Assembly (NCBI RefSeq): GCF_017641085.1
Contig: NZ_JAEPPI010000002.1
Location: 372,001-436,000, forward strand
DNA length: 64,000 nucleotides
Direction of reading: 5' to 3'
Source of the DNA: Gracilimonas sp.
Lineage (GTDB): Bacteria > Bacteroidota > Rhodothermia > Balneolales > Balneolaceae
The position numbers and the translations under genes are program-made. The notes under the pieces were generated by a model that was given only the letters and a program-made list of their open reading frames with translations, was not told the DNA's origin and ran no database searches. Below, in pieces: positions 35,539 through 43,807 of the stretch (the first letter of the stretch is position 1; every line of letters starts with the position of its first letter).

Positions 35539-35676
35539 AGTTGGGCTTCGTTTAAGTGAGTGCCAAAGTTAACCTTTCTGCAACTTAGCTGCTAACTCTG
35601 TTTGGGGCAGGCATAAGGAATCAGGACTCAGAAGCTTCTGCTGAATTTTGGCTACTGACTTCTGAGCTTTTCTCTT

Positions 35677-36585
35677 CTAATCAAGCTCTCCCAAAACCCT
35701 TTGTTTCATCTCCTCAACTGATAACTCCTCCGCATCCAGCCAATGGATAAACTCCCACCGCTTAAACCAGGTAATCTGTCGCTTTGCGTATCGTCGGGTG
35801 CTTGTTTTAATTTTCTCCACTGCTTTTTCCAGTGTCCACTCTCCCTCCAAATACTTGATGATCTCTTTATAACCCACCGTGTTCAGTGATTGTAGTTCCT
35901 TCGAATGTCCCGACTCCAAAATTAATTTCACTTCGTCCACCAGGCCTTGCTCTATCATATTATCCACTCGTAGATTGATGCGATCGTAGAGTTTTTGCCG
36001 GGGCCACTTCAAACCAAAAACCAAGGTGTCTTCATCGGGATGAATTTCATCGTTGCTATGAAAACTGCTGAAAGGCTTACCGGTTTGCATCCACACATCC
36101 AGCGCACGGATAATGCGTTGCCGGTTCATTCCGTCCATTTTTTGGGCGTATTCAGGATCCACTTCCTTTAGCATCCCATAAAGTGATTCAAGTCCTTCCC
36201 TCTCTATCCGGCTTTCCAGCTCCTCTATATTTTGCTCATTCGATTCCGGCATCTCGTTGAAAGGTTGGATCAGGCTTTGGAGGTGGAGGGTACTACCTCC
36301 GGCATAAATCACATGCTCCGATTTCTGCAGAATTTCTTTTTCCCATTGCTCAGCCCGCTTTTGAAAGTCCATAGCCGAGTCCTCTTCATCCAAGCCCAGC
36401 AGGGAGATGTTATAATGCTGAATCCTATCTAATTCTTCAGATGAAGGCTTTGCGGTTCCAATATTTATATGCTTAAAGCATTGGCGGGAGTCTGCCGAGA
36501 TAATAGATGTGCTGAGCTTCTCGGCAAGTTGTAGAGAAAGTTCGGTTTTACCGGCCGCTGTTGGACCTAAAAGTATGATTCGCAA
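35677..36585 (-). CDS. miaA: tRNA dimethylallyltransferase
   Basis: 302 residues. P-loop GPTAAGKTELS (7-17), ISADSRQ (30s), the substrate loop YAGGSTLHLQSLI, and the C-terminal GYKEIIKYLEG with RYAKRQITWFKRW are all MiaA marks. It adds the dimethylallyl group to A37 of tRNAs reading UNN codons, the first step of ms2i6A37. It lies alone on the reverse strand, head to head with the histidine kinase at 36750. A 9-bp inverted repeat is in the shared upstream region. Confidence 0.95.
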   Translation of the reverse strand: MRIILLGPTAAGKTELSLQLAEKLSTSIISADSRQCFKHINIGTAKPSSEELDRIQHYNISLLGLDEEDSAMDFQKRAEQWEKEILQKSEHVIYAGGSTLHLQSLIQPFNEMPESNEQNIEELESRIEREGLESLYGMLKEVDPEYAQKMDGMNRQRIIRALDVWMQTGKPFSSFHSNDEIHPDEDTLVFGLKWPRQKLYDRINLRVDNMIEQGLVDEVKLILESGHSKELQSLNTVGYKEIIKYLEGEWTLEKAVEKIKTSTRRYAKRQITWFKRWEFIHWLDAEELSVEEMKQRVLGELD

Positions 36586-36601
36586 AATGTGGAGTTTTGG
36601 A

Positions 36602-36625
36602 ATATTGATTTTACTGAATCAATAT
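36602..36625. promoter_or_regulatory. perfect 9-bp inverted repeat between miaA and the histidine kinase gene
   Basis: ATATTGATT pairs with AATCAATAT around TTACTG. The position between two divergent genes, 17 bases from the miaA start, suggests an operator or cruciform. No protein can be tied to it. Confidence 0.35.
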
Positions 36626-36749
36626 AAAGATAGGAGCTGATAAATAATGTCTATCAATTATTTTTGGGCCTTCTTTTTTAAAGGCTGATTTCAGCCAAAA
36701 CTTGTTTTTATGTACATTCAGTCATAAAAATTTTTTTTATGGGGTCAAG

Positions 36750-39134
36750 ATGGCTATTAGAGCGCTTTTATTATGGATGTTATTTCTTTTGATACCATGG
36801 CAAATCTTGGCTCAGAATCAAAAGAAAAATGCCGTTAAAGATCTTTCAGCCCACAACTTTGAAGAAACCTCTGTCCTTTTTTTGGACGGCGATTGGGCTT
36901 TTTACTGGAATCAGCTCATTATGCCCGGTGAGTTTTCTACAGCCCGTGCAGACAAAAAGGTTGTCGAATATCCATACCTGTGGACAGCGGATGGTTACCC
37001 CTCTTTCGGAGCAGCTACCTTCAGACTCCAGGTTATTCTTCCAACACAGCACCCGGAACTTGCTTTAAGCATTCCTGATGTTTACAGTTCTTACCATCTG
37101 TATGTTAACGGGATTCTTTTCGCTGAAAACGGAACCCCGGCCCTGAAGAAGGAGGCCTATACCCCATATTGGAATCACTCTCTTAAATCAATAAGTCAGC
37201 TGCCTGACTCACTTCCGGAAAATAAGTTTGAGCTGGTACTGCATATAGCAAATTTCGATCACAGCAAAGGGGGGGCATCTCAGCAGATACTATTGGGCGA
37301 AGCTGAGGTGCTGGAAACGCAAAAGCTGAAAGACCAAGCTTATTCATGGATCCTTACCGGGGGGCTGTTACTGGCCGGGCTCTTTTTTATGGGGTTGTTT
37401 ATTTACAGCAGTACCGATCGGAGCATCCTCTATTTTAGTCTGTTTTGCCTGGTTTACACTTACAGAGTAGTAGGTTTTGGGGTGTACCCGCTTCACGACC
37501 TTATTCCCGAAGCACCGTGGATAATAACCCTCCGACTTGAATACCTTACACTGTTTATCTCGGTCCTCTTTTTTGGTTTATATACCTACCACCTATATCC
37601 AAAAGAAGCATCGCGGTTGCTCGTAAACATTCTAAGTGGCATATGCATTGTATTTACCTCAGTAACACTGTTTTTCCCGCCACATATATTTTCTTTAAGC
37701 ATTCTGCCCTTCTTTATCATCCTGAGCTTATATATCACGTACGCTTTTTATATCTATTTATTGGGAATGCTCCGAAAAAGGCCCGGTTCCGCCTTCGCTT
37801 TGGCAAGTACCGGAGTCGCCCTGGCTATTTTTTTATATCAAATAGCCAACTACTTTGGATATGTAAACAGGTATCAAATTTTTGATTACTCAGGCCACCT
37901 GCTTTTCATCTTTCTTCAGTCACAAATTCTCACCTTCCGCTTTACCAAGTCTTTAAAAGAAGCACGTATTAATGCCGAGGCAGCTTCCAAAGCTAAGAGC
38001 GAGTTTCTCTCGACCATGTCTCATGAAATCAGGACTCCTCTGAATGCTGTAATAGGATATTCGGATTTACTTGATGACGGTACTTTGAATAGGGAAAAGA
38101 AACAGTTTGTGAACTCCATCAGGCTTAGCGGTGAGAACTTGCTGGGAATCATTAATAATATCCTGGATTACTCCAAAATTGAATCAGGGAAACTTCAGAT
38201 TATACTTTCAGAGGTTGACCCAAAAGAACTCATTGAGTCCGTATTTGGACTTTTATCACCGGTAGCAAGTGAGAAAAAGATTAATTTGGTTATGGATCTT
38301 CAAAATGACCTTCCCAATCTTATTTCAACTGATAAAACAAGGCTCCAGCAGGTACTTATTAATCTCATTAATAATGCTATTAAATTTACTGATAAAGGCA
38401 CTGTAACCGTTTCTGCCGGACTTAACAGTGACTCTTCAATGTCCGGAAACATTCTCTTTAAAGTTGAAGACACCGGTATTGGAATTGCTGAGAAGGATCT
38501 TAAGAAGTTGTTCAAGCGTTTTTCGCAAGTTGATTCAGGAATCACCCGAAAGTATGGTGGAACCGGACTCGGCCTTGTTATCAGCAAGGAAATAGCTGAA
38601 GCTATGGGGGGACAAATATCCGTTAAAAGCCTTCGGGGTAAGGGAACCACTTTCACTTTTACCATTCAGGCTGACTGGCAGGATAAATACGGATCCACAA
38701 ATAACACCATATCCAAAAACCTAACCCTACATAAATCCAAACCTGTTGATGATTTTAAACACCTGAAGGTTTTAGTAGTTGAAGACAATATTCTTAATCA
38801 ACGGGTCACTCTTAAAATTTTAGAAAGGCTGGGAATTCAGGCAGACCTTGCGGAAAACGGACAACAGGCTGTTAAACGAGCATCCTCCATATCCTACGAT
38901 TTAATTTTTATGGATATGCACATGCCTGTACTAAGCGGGGAGGCCGCTACCCGACAAATCAGGAGTGAAGTGGGAAGCAAATCTCAACGTTCAATCATAA
39001 TAGCTCTTACTGCCAACGCAACTACAAAAGACCGGGAACTTTGTTTTGAAGCCGGAATGAATGATTTTTTAACTAAGCCAGTAACCGTTGAGCAAACATT
39101 CCAGGTTCTAAAAAAATGGACTGATGTAAATTGA
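36750..39134 (+). CDS. hybrid sensor histidine kinase with 7TMR-DISM sensor
   Basis: 794 residues from ATG 36750, the start that gives a signal peptide (MAIRALLLWMLFLLIPWQ); an in-frame ATG at 36702 adds 16 residues. Order: periplasmic 7TMR-DISM-type beta-sandwich (about 35-190), seven hydrophobic helices (about 202-395), HisKA with His425 in SHEIRTPLN, HATPase_c with NLINNAIKF (N box), the DTGIGI (G1) and GTGLGL (G2) motifs, and a C-terminal receiver with Asp722 in FMDMHMP, acids at 678-679 in VVEDN and Lys776 in TKPV. No HPt and no DNA-binding output is fused, and no response regulator gene is adjacent. 7TMR-DISM sensors often bind carbohydrate-like or membrane signals. Confidence 0.93.
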   Translation: MAIRALLLWMLFLLIPWQILAQNQKKNAVKDLSAHNFEETSVLFLDGDWAFYWNQLIMPGEFSTARADKKVVEYPYLWTADGYPSFGAATFRLQVILPTQHPELALSIPDVYSSYHLYVNGILFAENGTPALKKEAYTPYWNHSLKSISQLPDSLPENKFELVLHIANFDHSKGGASQQILLGEAEVLETQKLKDQAYSWILTGGLLLAGLFFMGLFIYSSTDRSILYFSLFCLVYTYRVVGFGVYPLHDLIPEAPWIITLRLEYLTLFISVLFFGLYTYHLYPKEASRLLVNILSGICIVFTSVTLFFPPHIFSLSILPFFIILSLYITYAFYIYLLGMLRKRPGSAFALASTGVALAIFLYQIANYFGYVNRYQIFDYSGHLLFIFLQSQILTFRFTKSLKEARINAEAASKAKSEFLSTMSHEIRTPLNAVIGYSDLLDDGTLNREKKQFVNSIRLSGENLLGIINNILDYSKIESGKLQIILSEVDPKELIESVFGLLSPVASEKKINLVMDLQNDLPNLISTDKTRLQQVLINLINNAIKFTDKGTVTVSAGLNSDSSMSGNILFKVEDTGIGIAEKDLKKLFKRFSQVDSGITRKYGGTGLGLVISKEIAEAMGGQISVKSLRGKGTTFTFTIQADWQDKYGSTNNTISKNLTLHKSKPVDDFKHLKVLVVEDNILNQRVTLKILERLGIQADLAENGQQAVKRASSISYDLIFMDMHMPVLSGEAATRQIRSEVGSKSQRSIIIALTANATTKDRELCFEAGMNDFLTKPVTVEQTFQVLKKWTDVN

Positions 39135-39163
39135 TGATTACCTGTTCAGTTATTCAAAAAACA

Positions 39164-40240
39164 TCAAATATCAAACCGCAGAGAAATGCGATGGGTGAAG
39201 CCTAAATCGCTGGAAGCGCCGGCAAAACTGCTAAAGCCGTAGTCAAGCACAAAGGAGGAAAGCTTAAGGCCAAGCCCGAGAGTAGGAGAAACGGAAAAAC
39301 CTGAAACCGGATCCGTGATGAAGTCGGTAACGCCCGCACGAAAGGCAATTACATCTTTATATGAAACTTCACTGCCCACATGTGGTTCAATACTCATTCT
39401 GCCCAGGTTGAGGTAATAAGCCTGCCTGTTTTCAAAAAGCAAGTCCACATCTGCTGCTGCCGAAACCAAAAAATCAGCCCCGATTGGGAATAATTTTGCT
39501 ACACCCAATTTCACTGACGGAAGCACGAACTCGTTTTGTCCGGTTGGAAGAGAGGCTCCGAGACTGTCGAATTGAGCTTCATAATCACCAAAGGCTGACT
39601 CGTTCACATCCCACATCTTCTGCATGGTGGTAATGTCGTGAACCGTGACCCCAAAACTGGCAAAATCGGCACGGTACTTTGCGCCAATGTCCAGGCTGTA
39701 TCCCCACGCTTCAGCAAAGGGGCCTAGTTTCTGATTGATGATTTTAGCTGAAGCACCATAAGACAACTTCTCGCTTTTCTGTGTAGCAAACGAAAAAAGA
39801 AGTGCCATATCGGCCGCGCTGAACCGGGTAATATAAGATTCCACATCCTGCTTGGGCTGATCCCGTTCACGGTCCCAGGCATTCAGCGTGTTGGCAATGT
39901 TATCCACTCCCTGACGGAAAAAACTGATTGAAACCACCCCGTTGTTTGACTTCAGCGGAAGAGCAGCTGCACCATAGTCATACCCCACAATACCGCTAAA
40001 TCGCTCGGAGTGCATATACATGATTTGCGGAGTTTCGACTTCTGCCAATCCTGCTACATTCCAGTATGCAGAGGTCACATCGGCGGTTAGAGCTGCATGA
40101 GCGCTCCCCATTCCAAGGGCGCGGGATCCGCTTCCTGTTGTAAGGAAATCATTTCCATACTTCGCTTGTGTAGCTTGTGCAAAGGTGAGGGCAGGAATCA
40201 TCACAAAAAGTAAAAGCGCGGGGAAGGATCGGTTCATCAA
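39164..40240 (-). CDS. PorV/PorQ-like outer-membrane beta-barrel protein
   Basis: 358 residues with a signal peptide (about 1-21). The mature start FLTTGSGSRALGMGSAHAALTADVTSAYWNVAGLA is split over the PorV/PorQ family hallmark (G-x-R-x-x-x-M-G, N-x-A-G-L). The family belongs to the FadL-type beta-barrels and includes parts of the type IX secretion system, but many copies per genome have other roles. The C-terminal IS-L-R-F-D-I is a typical barrel end. I do not see other T9SS genes near it. It is 30 bases past the histidine kinase gene on the other strand (convergent) and has about 185 bases to dnaN. Confidence 0.85.
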   Translation of the reverse strand: MMNRSFPALLLFVMIPALTFAQATQAKYGNDFLTTGSGSRALGMGSAHAALTADVTSAYWNVAGLAEVETPQIMYMHSERFSGIVGYDYGAAALPLKSNNGVVSISFFRQGVDNIANTLNAWDRERDQPKQDVESYITRFSAADMALLFSFATQKSEKLSYGASAKIINQKLGPFAEAWGYSLDIGAKYRADFASFGVTVHDITTMQKMWDVNESAFGDYEAQFDSLGASLPTGQNEFVLPSVKLGVAKLFPIGADFLVSAAADVDLLFENRQAYYLNLGRMSIEPHVGSEVSYKDVIAFRAGVTDFITDPVSGFSVSPTLGLGLKLSSFVLDYGFSSFAGASSDLGFTHRISLRFDI

Positions 40241-40425
40241 AAAAACAGCGATATATTAAGAGTTACTGTAGCGCTTTAAACGATATATTCTGTGACTTAT
40301 TTGGGATGAAAATTGCGCTTTCTGCGGTTGCAGAGAGAGCCAGTATTTCTTAGTATAAGCACACTCCACTGAAAGGGCAACTGTTGGTTGAAAATTGCCT
40401 TTTAACCCATTTAAATAATGCATTT

Positions 40426-41541
40426 ATGAAATTTTCTGTATCGAGCAACGAACTCAATAAAGGGCTTTCGGCCGTGATTGGAGCCGTGCCTTCAAAAGCT
40501 ACGCTTCCTATTTTGGAAACCATCCTTTTTGAAAGCGAAGATGGAAAACTCAAACTCACCGCTACCGACCTCGAGATTTCAATCATCGAGTACATCGATG
40601 CAGATATAGAAGAAGACGGAGCGGTTGCCATCCCGGCACGCAGGTTGCTCGAAACCTTACGTCAGCTGCCCAACATCCCGGTTTTCTTTGATGTGGACGA
40701 CCGAAAAAACATCAACTTCCGCACCGATAAAGGTACCTATAAGCTGGTAGGTGATGATGCGGATGAGTTCCCGGAAGTGCCCAACCTTGATGAGGGAACC
40801 AGCATCAATACCACCACGGAGTTGATGAATAATGCCATCCATAAAACATTATTTGCTGTTTCCAGTGACGACCTTCGCCCGGCCATGATGGGTGTATATT
40901 TTCAGATCGGAACCGATGAAAGCAAATTTGTAGCCACCGACGGGCACCGCCTGGTTAAATACACCAACAAAGAAATTACTGCCGACAATGACGTGAATTT
41001 CATTGTTCCTGATAAAGCATTGAGCCTCATACAGAAAACCATTGACGGTGATGAGTGCGACCTGACCGTAACCGAAGATCATGCCCGATTTAAAAGCGGT
41101 GGCACCATCGTTATTACCCGACTGATTAATGAGCAGTATCCAAATTATGATTCCGTTATCCCGCGCGATAACGACAAATTCCTGACCATCAGCAAAGAGC
41201 AGATGCTTTCTACCGTAAAAAGGGTGGCTATCTTCTCAAGCACAACTACCCGACAAATCCGTTTACAGCTGGGCTCCGACAAACTCACCATTCGCGCCGA
41301 AGACCTTGATATGAGCAGCGAGGCGAAAGAAACCATCGAATGCGAGTATTCCAACGAGGAGATGGAAATCGGCTTTAATGCAAAATACCTGGGTGATGTT
41401 CTCAGCAACATCGATGATGAAGAGGTAACTTTTGAATTTTCTTCACCTAATCGCGCCGGTATTGTAAAGCCTTCGGAAGAGAATGAAAACGAAGATATTC
41501 TAATGCTGGTTATGCCGGTGATGCTCAACAGCTATGCCTGA
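40426..41541 (+). CDS. dnaN: DNA polymerase III sliding clamp (beta subunit)
   Basis: 371 residues from ATG 40426, the start that gives the normal N-terminus MKFSVSSNELNKGLSAV; an in-frame ATG at 40384 is too early. Three repeated clamp domains are present, with ATDLEISI (domain I), FVATDGHRLVKYT (domain II) and RAEDLDMSSEAKE (domain III) as the recognised strands, and the C-terminal MLVMPVML closing segment. The clamp tethers polymerases and others to DNA. It overlaps the next start by one base. It is not beside dnaA, which is usual for this lineage. Confidence 0.95.
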   Translation: MKFSVSSNELNKGLSAVIGAVPSKATLPILETILFESEDGKLKLTATDLEISIIEYIDADIEEDGAVAIPARRLLETLRQLPNIPVFFDVDDRKNINFRTDKGTYKLVGDDADEFPEVPNLDEGTSINTTTELMNNAIHKTLFAVSSDDLRPAMMGVYFQIGTDESKFVATDGHRLVKYTNKEITADNDVNFIVPDKALSLIQKTIDGDECDLTVTEDHARFKSGGTIVITRLINEQYPNYDSVIPRDNDKFLTISKEQMLSTVKRVAIFSSTTTRQIRLQLGSDKLTIRAEDLDMSSEAKETIECEYSNEEMEIGFNAKYLGDVLSNIDDEEVTFEFSSPNRAGIVKPSEENENEDILMLVMPVMLNSYA

Positions 41542-42332
41542 TGAGTCAAATAATTACTCTCACATCTGATTTTGGTCTGCAAGACCATTATGTGAGCGCT
41601 ATGAAGGCGGTCATCCTTGGAATTGCTCCCGATGCCCGACTCATCGACATCTCTCATGACATTCCCCCGCAGGATATAATGGCCGGAGCATGGGTTGTTC
41701 GTAATGCAGCCTTTCTTTTCCCGCCCGGCACGGTTCACCTTGTTGTTGTAGATCCCGGTGTAGGCACTCCCCGCCATCCCATCGCATTAAAAGTGGGTGA
41801 TCAATATTTTGTGGGGCCCGATAACGGCATCTTTTCTCTATTCTTTGATGAATTTGAATACGAAGCCGTAAAGATTAACAACAAAGATTATTGGCGGCAG
41901 GAAGGCTTATCCAAAACCTTTCATGGACGGGATGTTTTTGCCCCGGTTACTGCTCACCTCAGCAACGGCGTTTCCTTTGACGAAATCGGGGAGCCGATAG
42001 AAGAGCTGGTTACTTATCATTGGGCCGTTCCCATCGCTGATAAGGATGGCCTTCAGGGCTGGGTTGTTCACATCGACCGTTTTGGCAACCTGATTACCAA
42101 TATTTCTGAGCAACTTTTTGAAGAACACATTAAAAAGAAAGACGTGAAAATTTATGTGGGTAATACCATGCTCAAAAAGATCGTATCTACTTTTGGAGAT
42201 GTTGAAGAAGGAGAACCTGCCGCATTTATAGGCAGTTCGGGGATGCTCGAAATTGGTATCAATAAAGGAAATGCCGGACAGATGTTAAGTGTTGATAAGG
42301 GTGCGCAAATCTCAATCGTGCTTCAGAAGTAG
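41541..42332 (+). CDS. SAM hydroxide adenosyltransferase (DUF62 family)
   Basis: 263 residues. The motifs of the fluorinase-like SAM hydrolase family are clear: TLTSDFGLQDHYVSAMK (8-24), the ISHDIPPQD stretch, VHLVVVDPGVGTPRHP, DNGIFSLF and FHGRDVFAPVTAHL. The enzymes use S-adenosylmethionine and water to form adenosine and methionine. Its start shares a base with the dnaN stop (TGATG), so it is expected to be co-translated with the clamp. The purpose of SAM hydrolysis in bacteria is unclear. The 263-residue length matches the family. Confidence 0.92.
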   Translation: MSQIITLTSDFGLQDHYVSAMKAVILGIAPDARLIDISHDIPPQDIMAGAWVVRNAAFLFPPGTVHLVVVDPGVGTPRHPIALKVGDQYFVGPDNGIFSLFFDEFEYEAVKINNKDYWRQEGLSKTFHGRDVFAPVTAHLSNGVSFDEIGEPIEELVTYHWAVPIADKDGLQGWVVHIDRFGNLITNISEQLFEEHIKKKDVKIYVGNTMLKKIVSTFGDVEEGEPAAFIGSSGMLEIGINKGNAGQMLSVDKGAQISIVLQK

Positions 42333-42351
42333 TCGGTAGTGGAACCCTAAT

Positions 42352-42416
42352 TAACTTTTCCAAAGTTAACAGGAAGCAACGCCAACTACTTTTCCTTAAT
42401 AACTTTGGAAAAGTTA
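42352..42416. repeat. AACTTTGGAAAAGTTA inverted repeat
   Basis: TAACTTTTCCAAAGTTA (42352-42368) and its exact reverse complement (42400-42416) form a 17-bp perfect pair with 31 bases between. Each arm is almost palindromic itself. Repeats of this look are common in Bacteroidota intergenic DNA by my recollection. It lies between the SAM hydrolase gene and the methyltransferase gene. Confidence 0.7.
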
Positions 42417-42487
42417 CTAAGGCATAGAAAGAACCTGTAACACGAGCGGTGATTAAGCGTATTCACCACAAAAAATGATTGGTTTTT

Positions 42488-43294
42488 ATGACTCTTGAAT
42501 TACGCTCCCCCATAGATGAACGAGCAGGCATTTCCATCCCTGATGAAGTTTCCACCCTTTCCACACCGTTTAATGGTACCGTAGGGTCCAAAGAAGGGGA
42601 TGAGTATCAGGTTAAAAACAATATTATAGATCTGCTGGGGAAAGAACCCGAATTCACTTCTATCGCTCAAAGCACAAATCACTGGAAGCTGACCGCTGCT
42701 ATTTATGAGGATATCTGGCGCAAACGCTCTCTCTCTCTTTTATCCGGTGAAGAGTTCCCCATTGAAAAAGAGCATGAGCTTCTCATCGACTGGACTGCTC
42801 CCGAAGAAGATGGCTTTTATTTAGACCTTGGATGCTCGACGGCGCTTTACGGTAGGGCACTGAAAGCTGCACAAAAGAAAGCCAATATTGTAGCTCTCGA
42901 TTTTTCGTACCAGATGCTGGAAGAAGCCCGACTGAAAGCAGAAGCCGATGAAACCGATATGTATTTTTTAAGGGCCGATGGGCGGGAGCTGCCTTTTTTC
43001 TCTAAGACATTTGACGGCATTGTGATGGGAGGAACACTTAATGAGCTTACCGAAGTGTTGAAGGTCCTTTATGAAGCCAAACGCGTTATTAAAGACGATG
43101 GCGTTTTCTTCATGATGCACCTGATTAAATCTGATGCCTGGTACGGCCGGCTGCTGCAAGAATCAGCAGCTATTGGGGGGATTCACTTCTGGACCGTTGA
43201 TGAAAGTAACAAGCTATTTAATCAAGCCGGCTTTAACGTAGAAGAGCAATTAGTAAAAGGCATTGTGTGCTTTACGAAGCTGACGCCGGCTTAA
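42488..43294 (+). CDS. class I SAM-dependent methyltransferase
   Basis: 268 residues from ATG 42488; a TTG at 42479 is in frame but weaker. SAM motif I is YLDLGCSTALYG (111-122), then VALDFSYQML (Asp138 for ribose), FLRADGRELPFF (motif III) and FDGIVMGGTLNEL (motif IV). The N-terminal 70 residues are an extra that starts with Trm112/UPF0434-like look (ELRSPIDERAGIS), perhaps a partner domain. Family UbiE/methyltransferase-11 type; the substrate is unknown. It stands alone. Confidence 0.82.
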   Translation: MTLELRSPIDERAGISIPDEVSTLSTPFNGTVGSKEGDEYQVKNNIIDLLGKEPEFTSIAQSTNHWKLTAAIYEDIWRKRSLSLLSGEEFPIEKEHELLIDWTAPEEDGFYLDLGCSTALYGRALKAAQKKANIVALDFSYQMLEEARLKAEADETDMYFLRADGRELPFFSKTFDGIVMGGTLNELTEVLKVLYEAKRVIKDDGVFFMMHLIKSDAWYGRLLQESAAIGGIHFWTVDESNKLFNQAGFNVEEQLVKGIVCFTKLTPA

Positions 43295-43395
43295 ATTATT
43301 AATCTTTGTACAAACTGGTTCAAGCTTCCGCTTGGACATTACCTTTATAAACCGTTTTTAGTACTAAACCGCACAAGCGGAGAACTAACTCTTGC

Positions 43396-43803
43396 CTAAC
43401 TCTCTAAACGAAAATTTATGGGTAAAGCATACTGAACACAGACCGGTTTACCGTTATGTTTGCCAGGCTCAAATTTAGCTTCTTCAACAGCACTGACAGC
43501 TGCTTCATCTGCTCCGCCGCCAATTCCCCTGATTATCTGAACCCTTGTCGTCTGTCCTAATTTATTTACCACAAACTGAACAGTGACCCTACCCTCAATT
43601 CCTGCTTCCTTTGCTTCAGCAGGATACTCCACACTTTCCTGAAGTTGAGACATTCCGCCTATCAATTGTGGCATTTTCTCCACCACTATATTCACCTCAT
43701 CGCAAAAGCGCGGGTCTGCACTAAAGTCAAAGTACCCACAGCCTGATGCTACAAATAGAAGACATGCGATTAACCCTACGTTTTCATTTATAATTTTGCT
43801 CAT
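43396..43803 (-). CDS. TonB-domain lipoprotein
   Basis: 135 residues. Lipobox VASGC with Cys22; the mature protein is essentially one TonB C-terminal domain (about 45-133: YPAEAKEAGIEG-RVTVQFVV, then ADEAAVSAVEEAKFEPGKHNGKPV, then LPINFRL). There is no N-terminal anchor for coupling to ExbB/ExbD and no Pro-rich linker. A TonB domain held by lipid in the outer or inner membrane is unusual for energising; it may bind TonB boxes, peptides or peptidoglycan instead. The gene is 4 bases after argS (reverse strand), so it may share that transcript. Confidence 0.75.
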   Translation of the reverse strand: MSKIINENVGLIACLLFVASGCGYFDFSADPRFCDEVNIVVEKMPQLIGGMSQLQESVEYPAEAKEAGIEGRVTVQFVVNKLGQTTRVQIIRGIGGGADEAAVSAVEEAKFEPGKHNGKPVCVQYALPINFRLES

Positions 43804-43807
43804 CTGC

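Noticed and set aside
39164-40240. Type IX secretion component PorV
   Set aside because: Only family-level similarity is visible and no other T9SS gene is near, so the specific name is not used.
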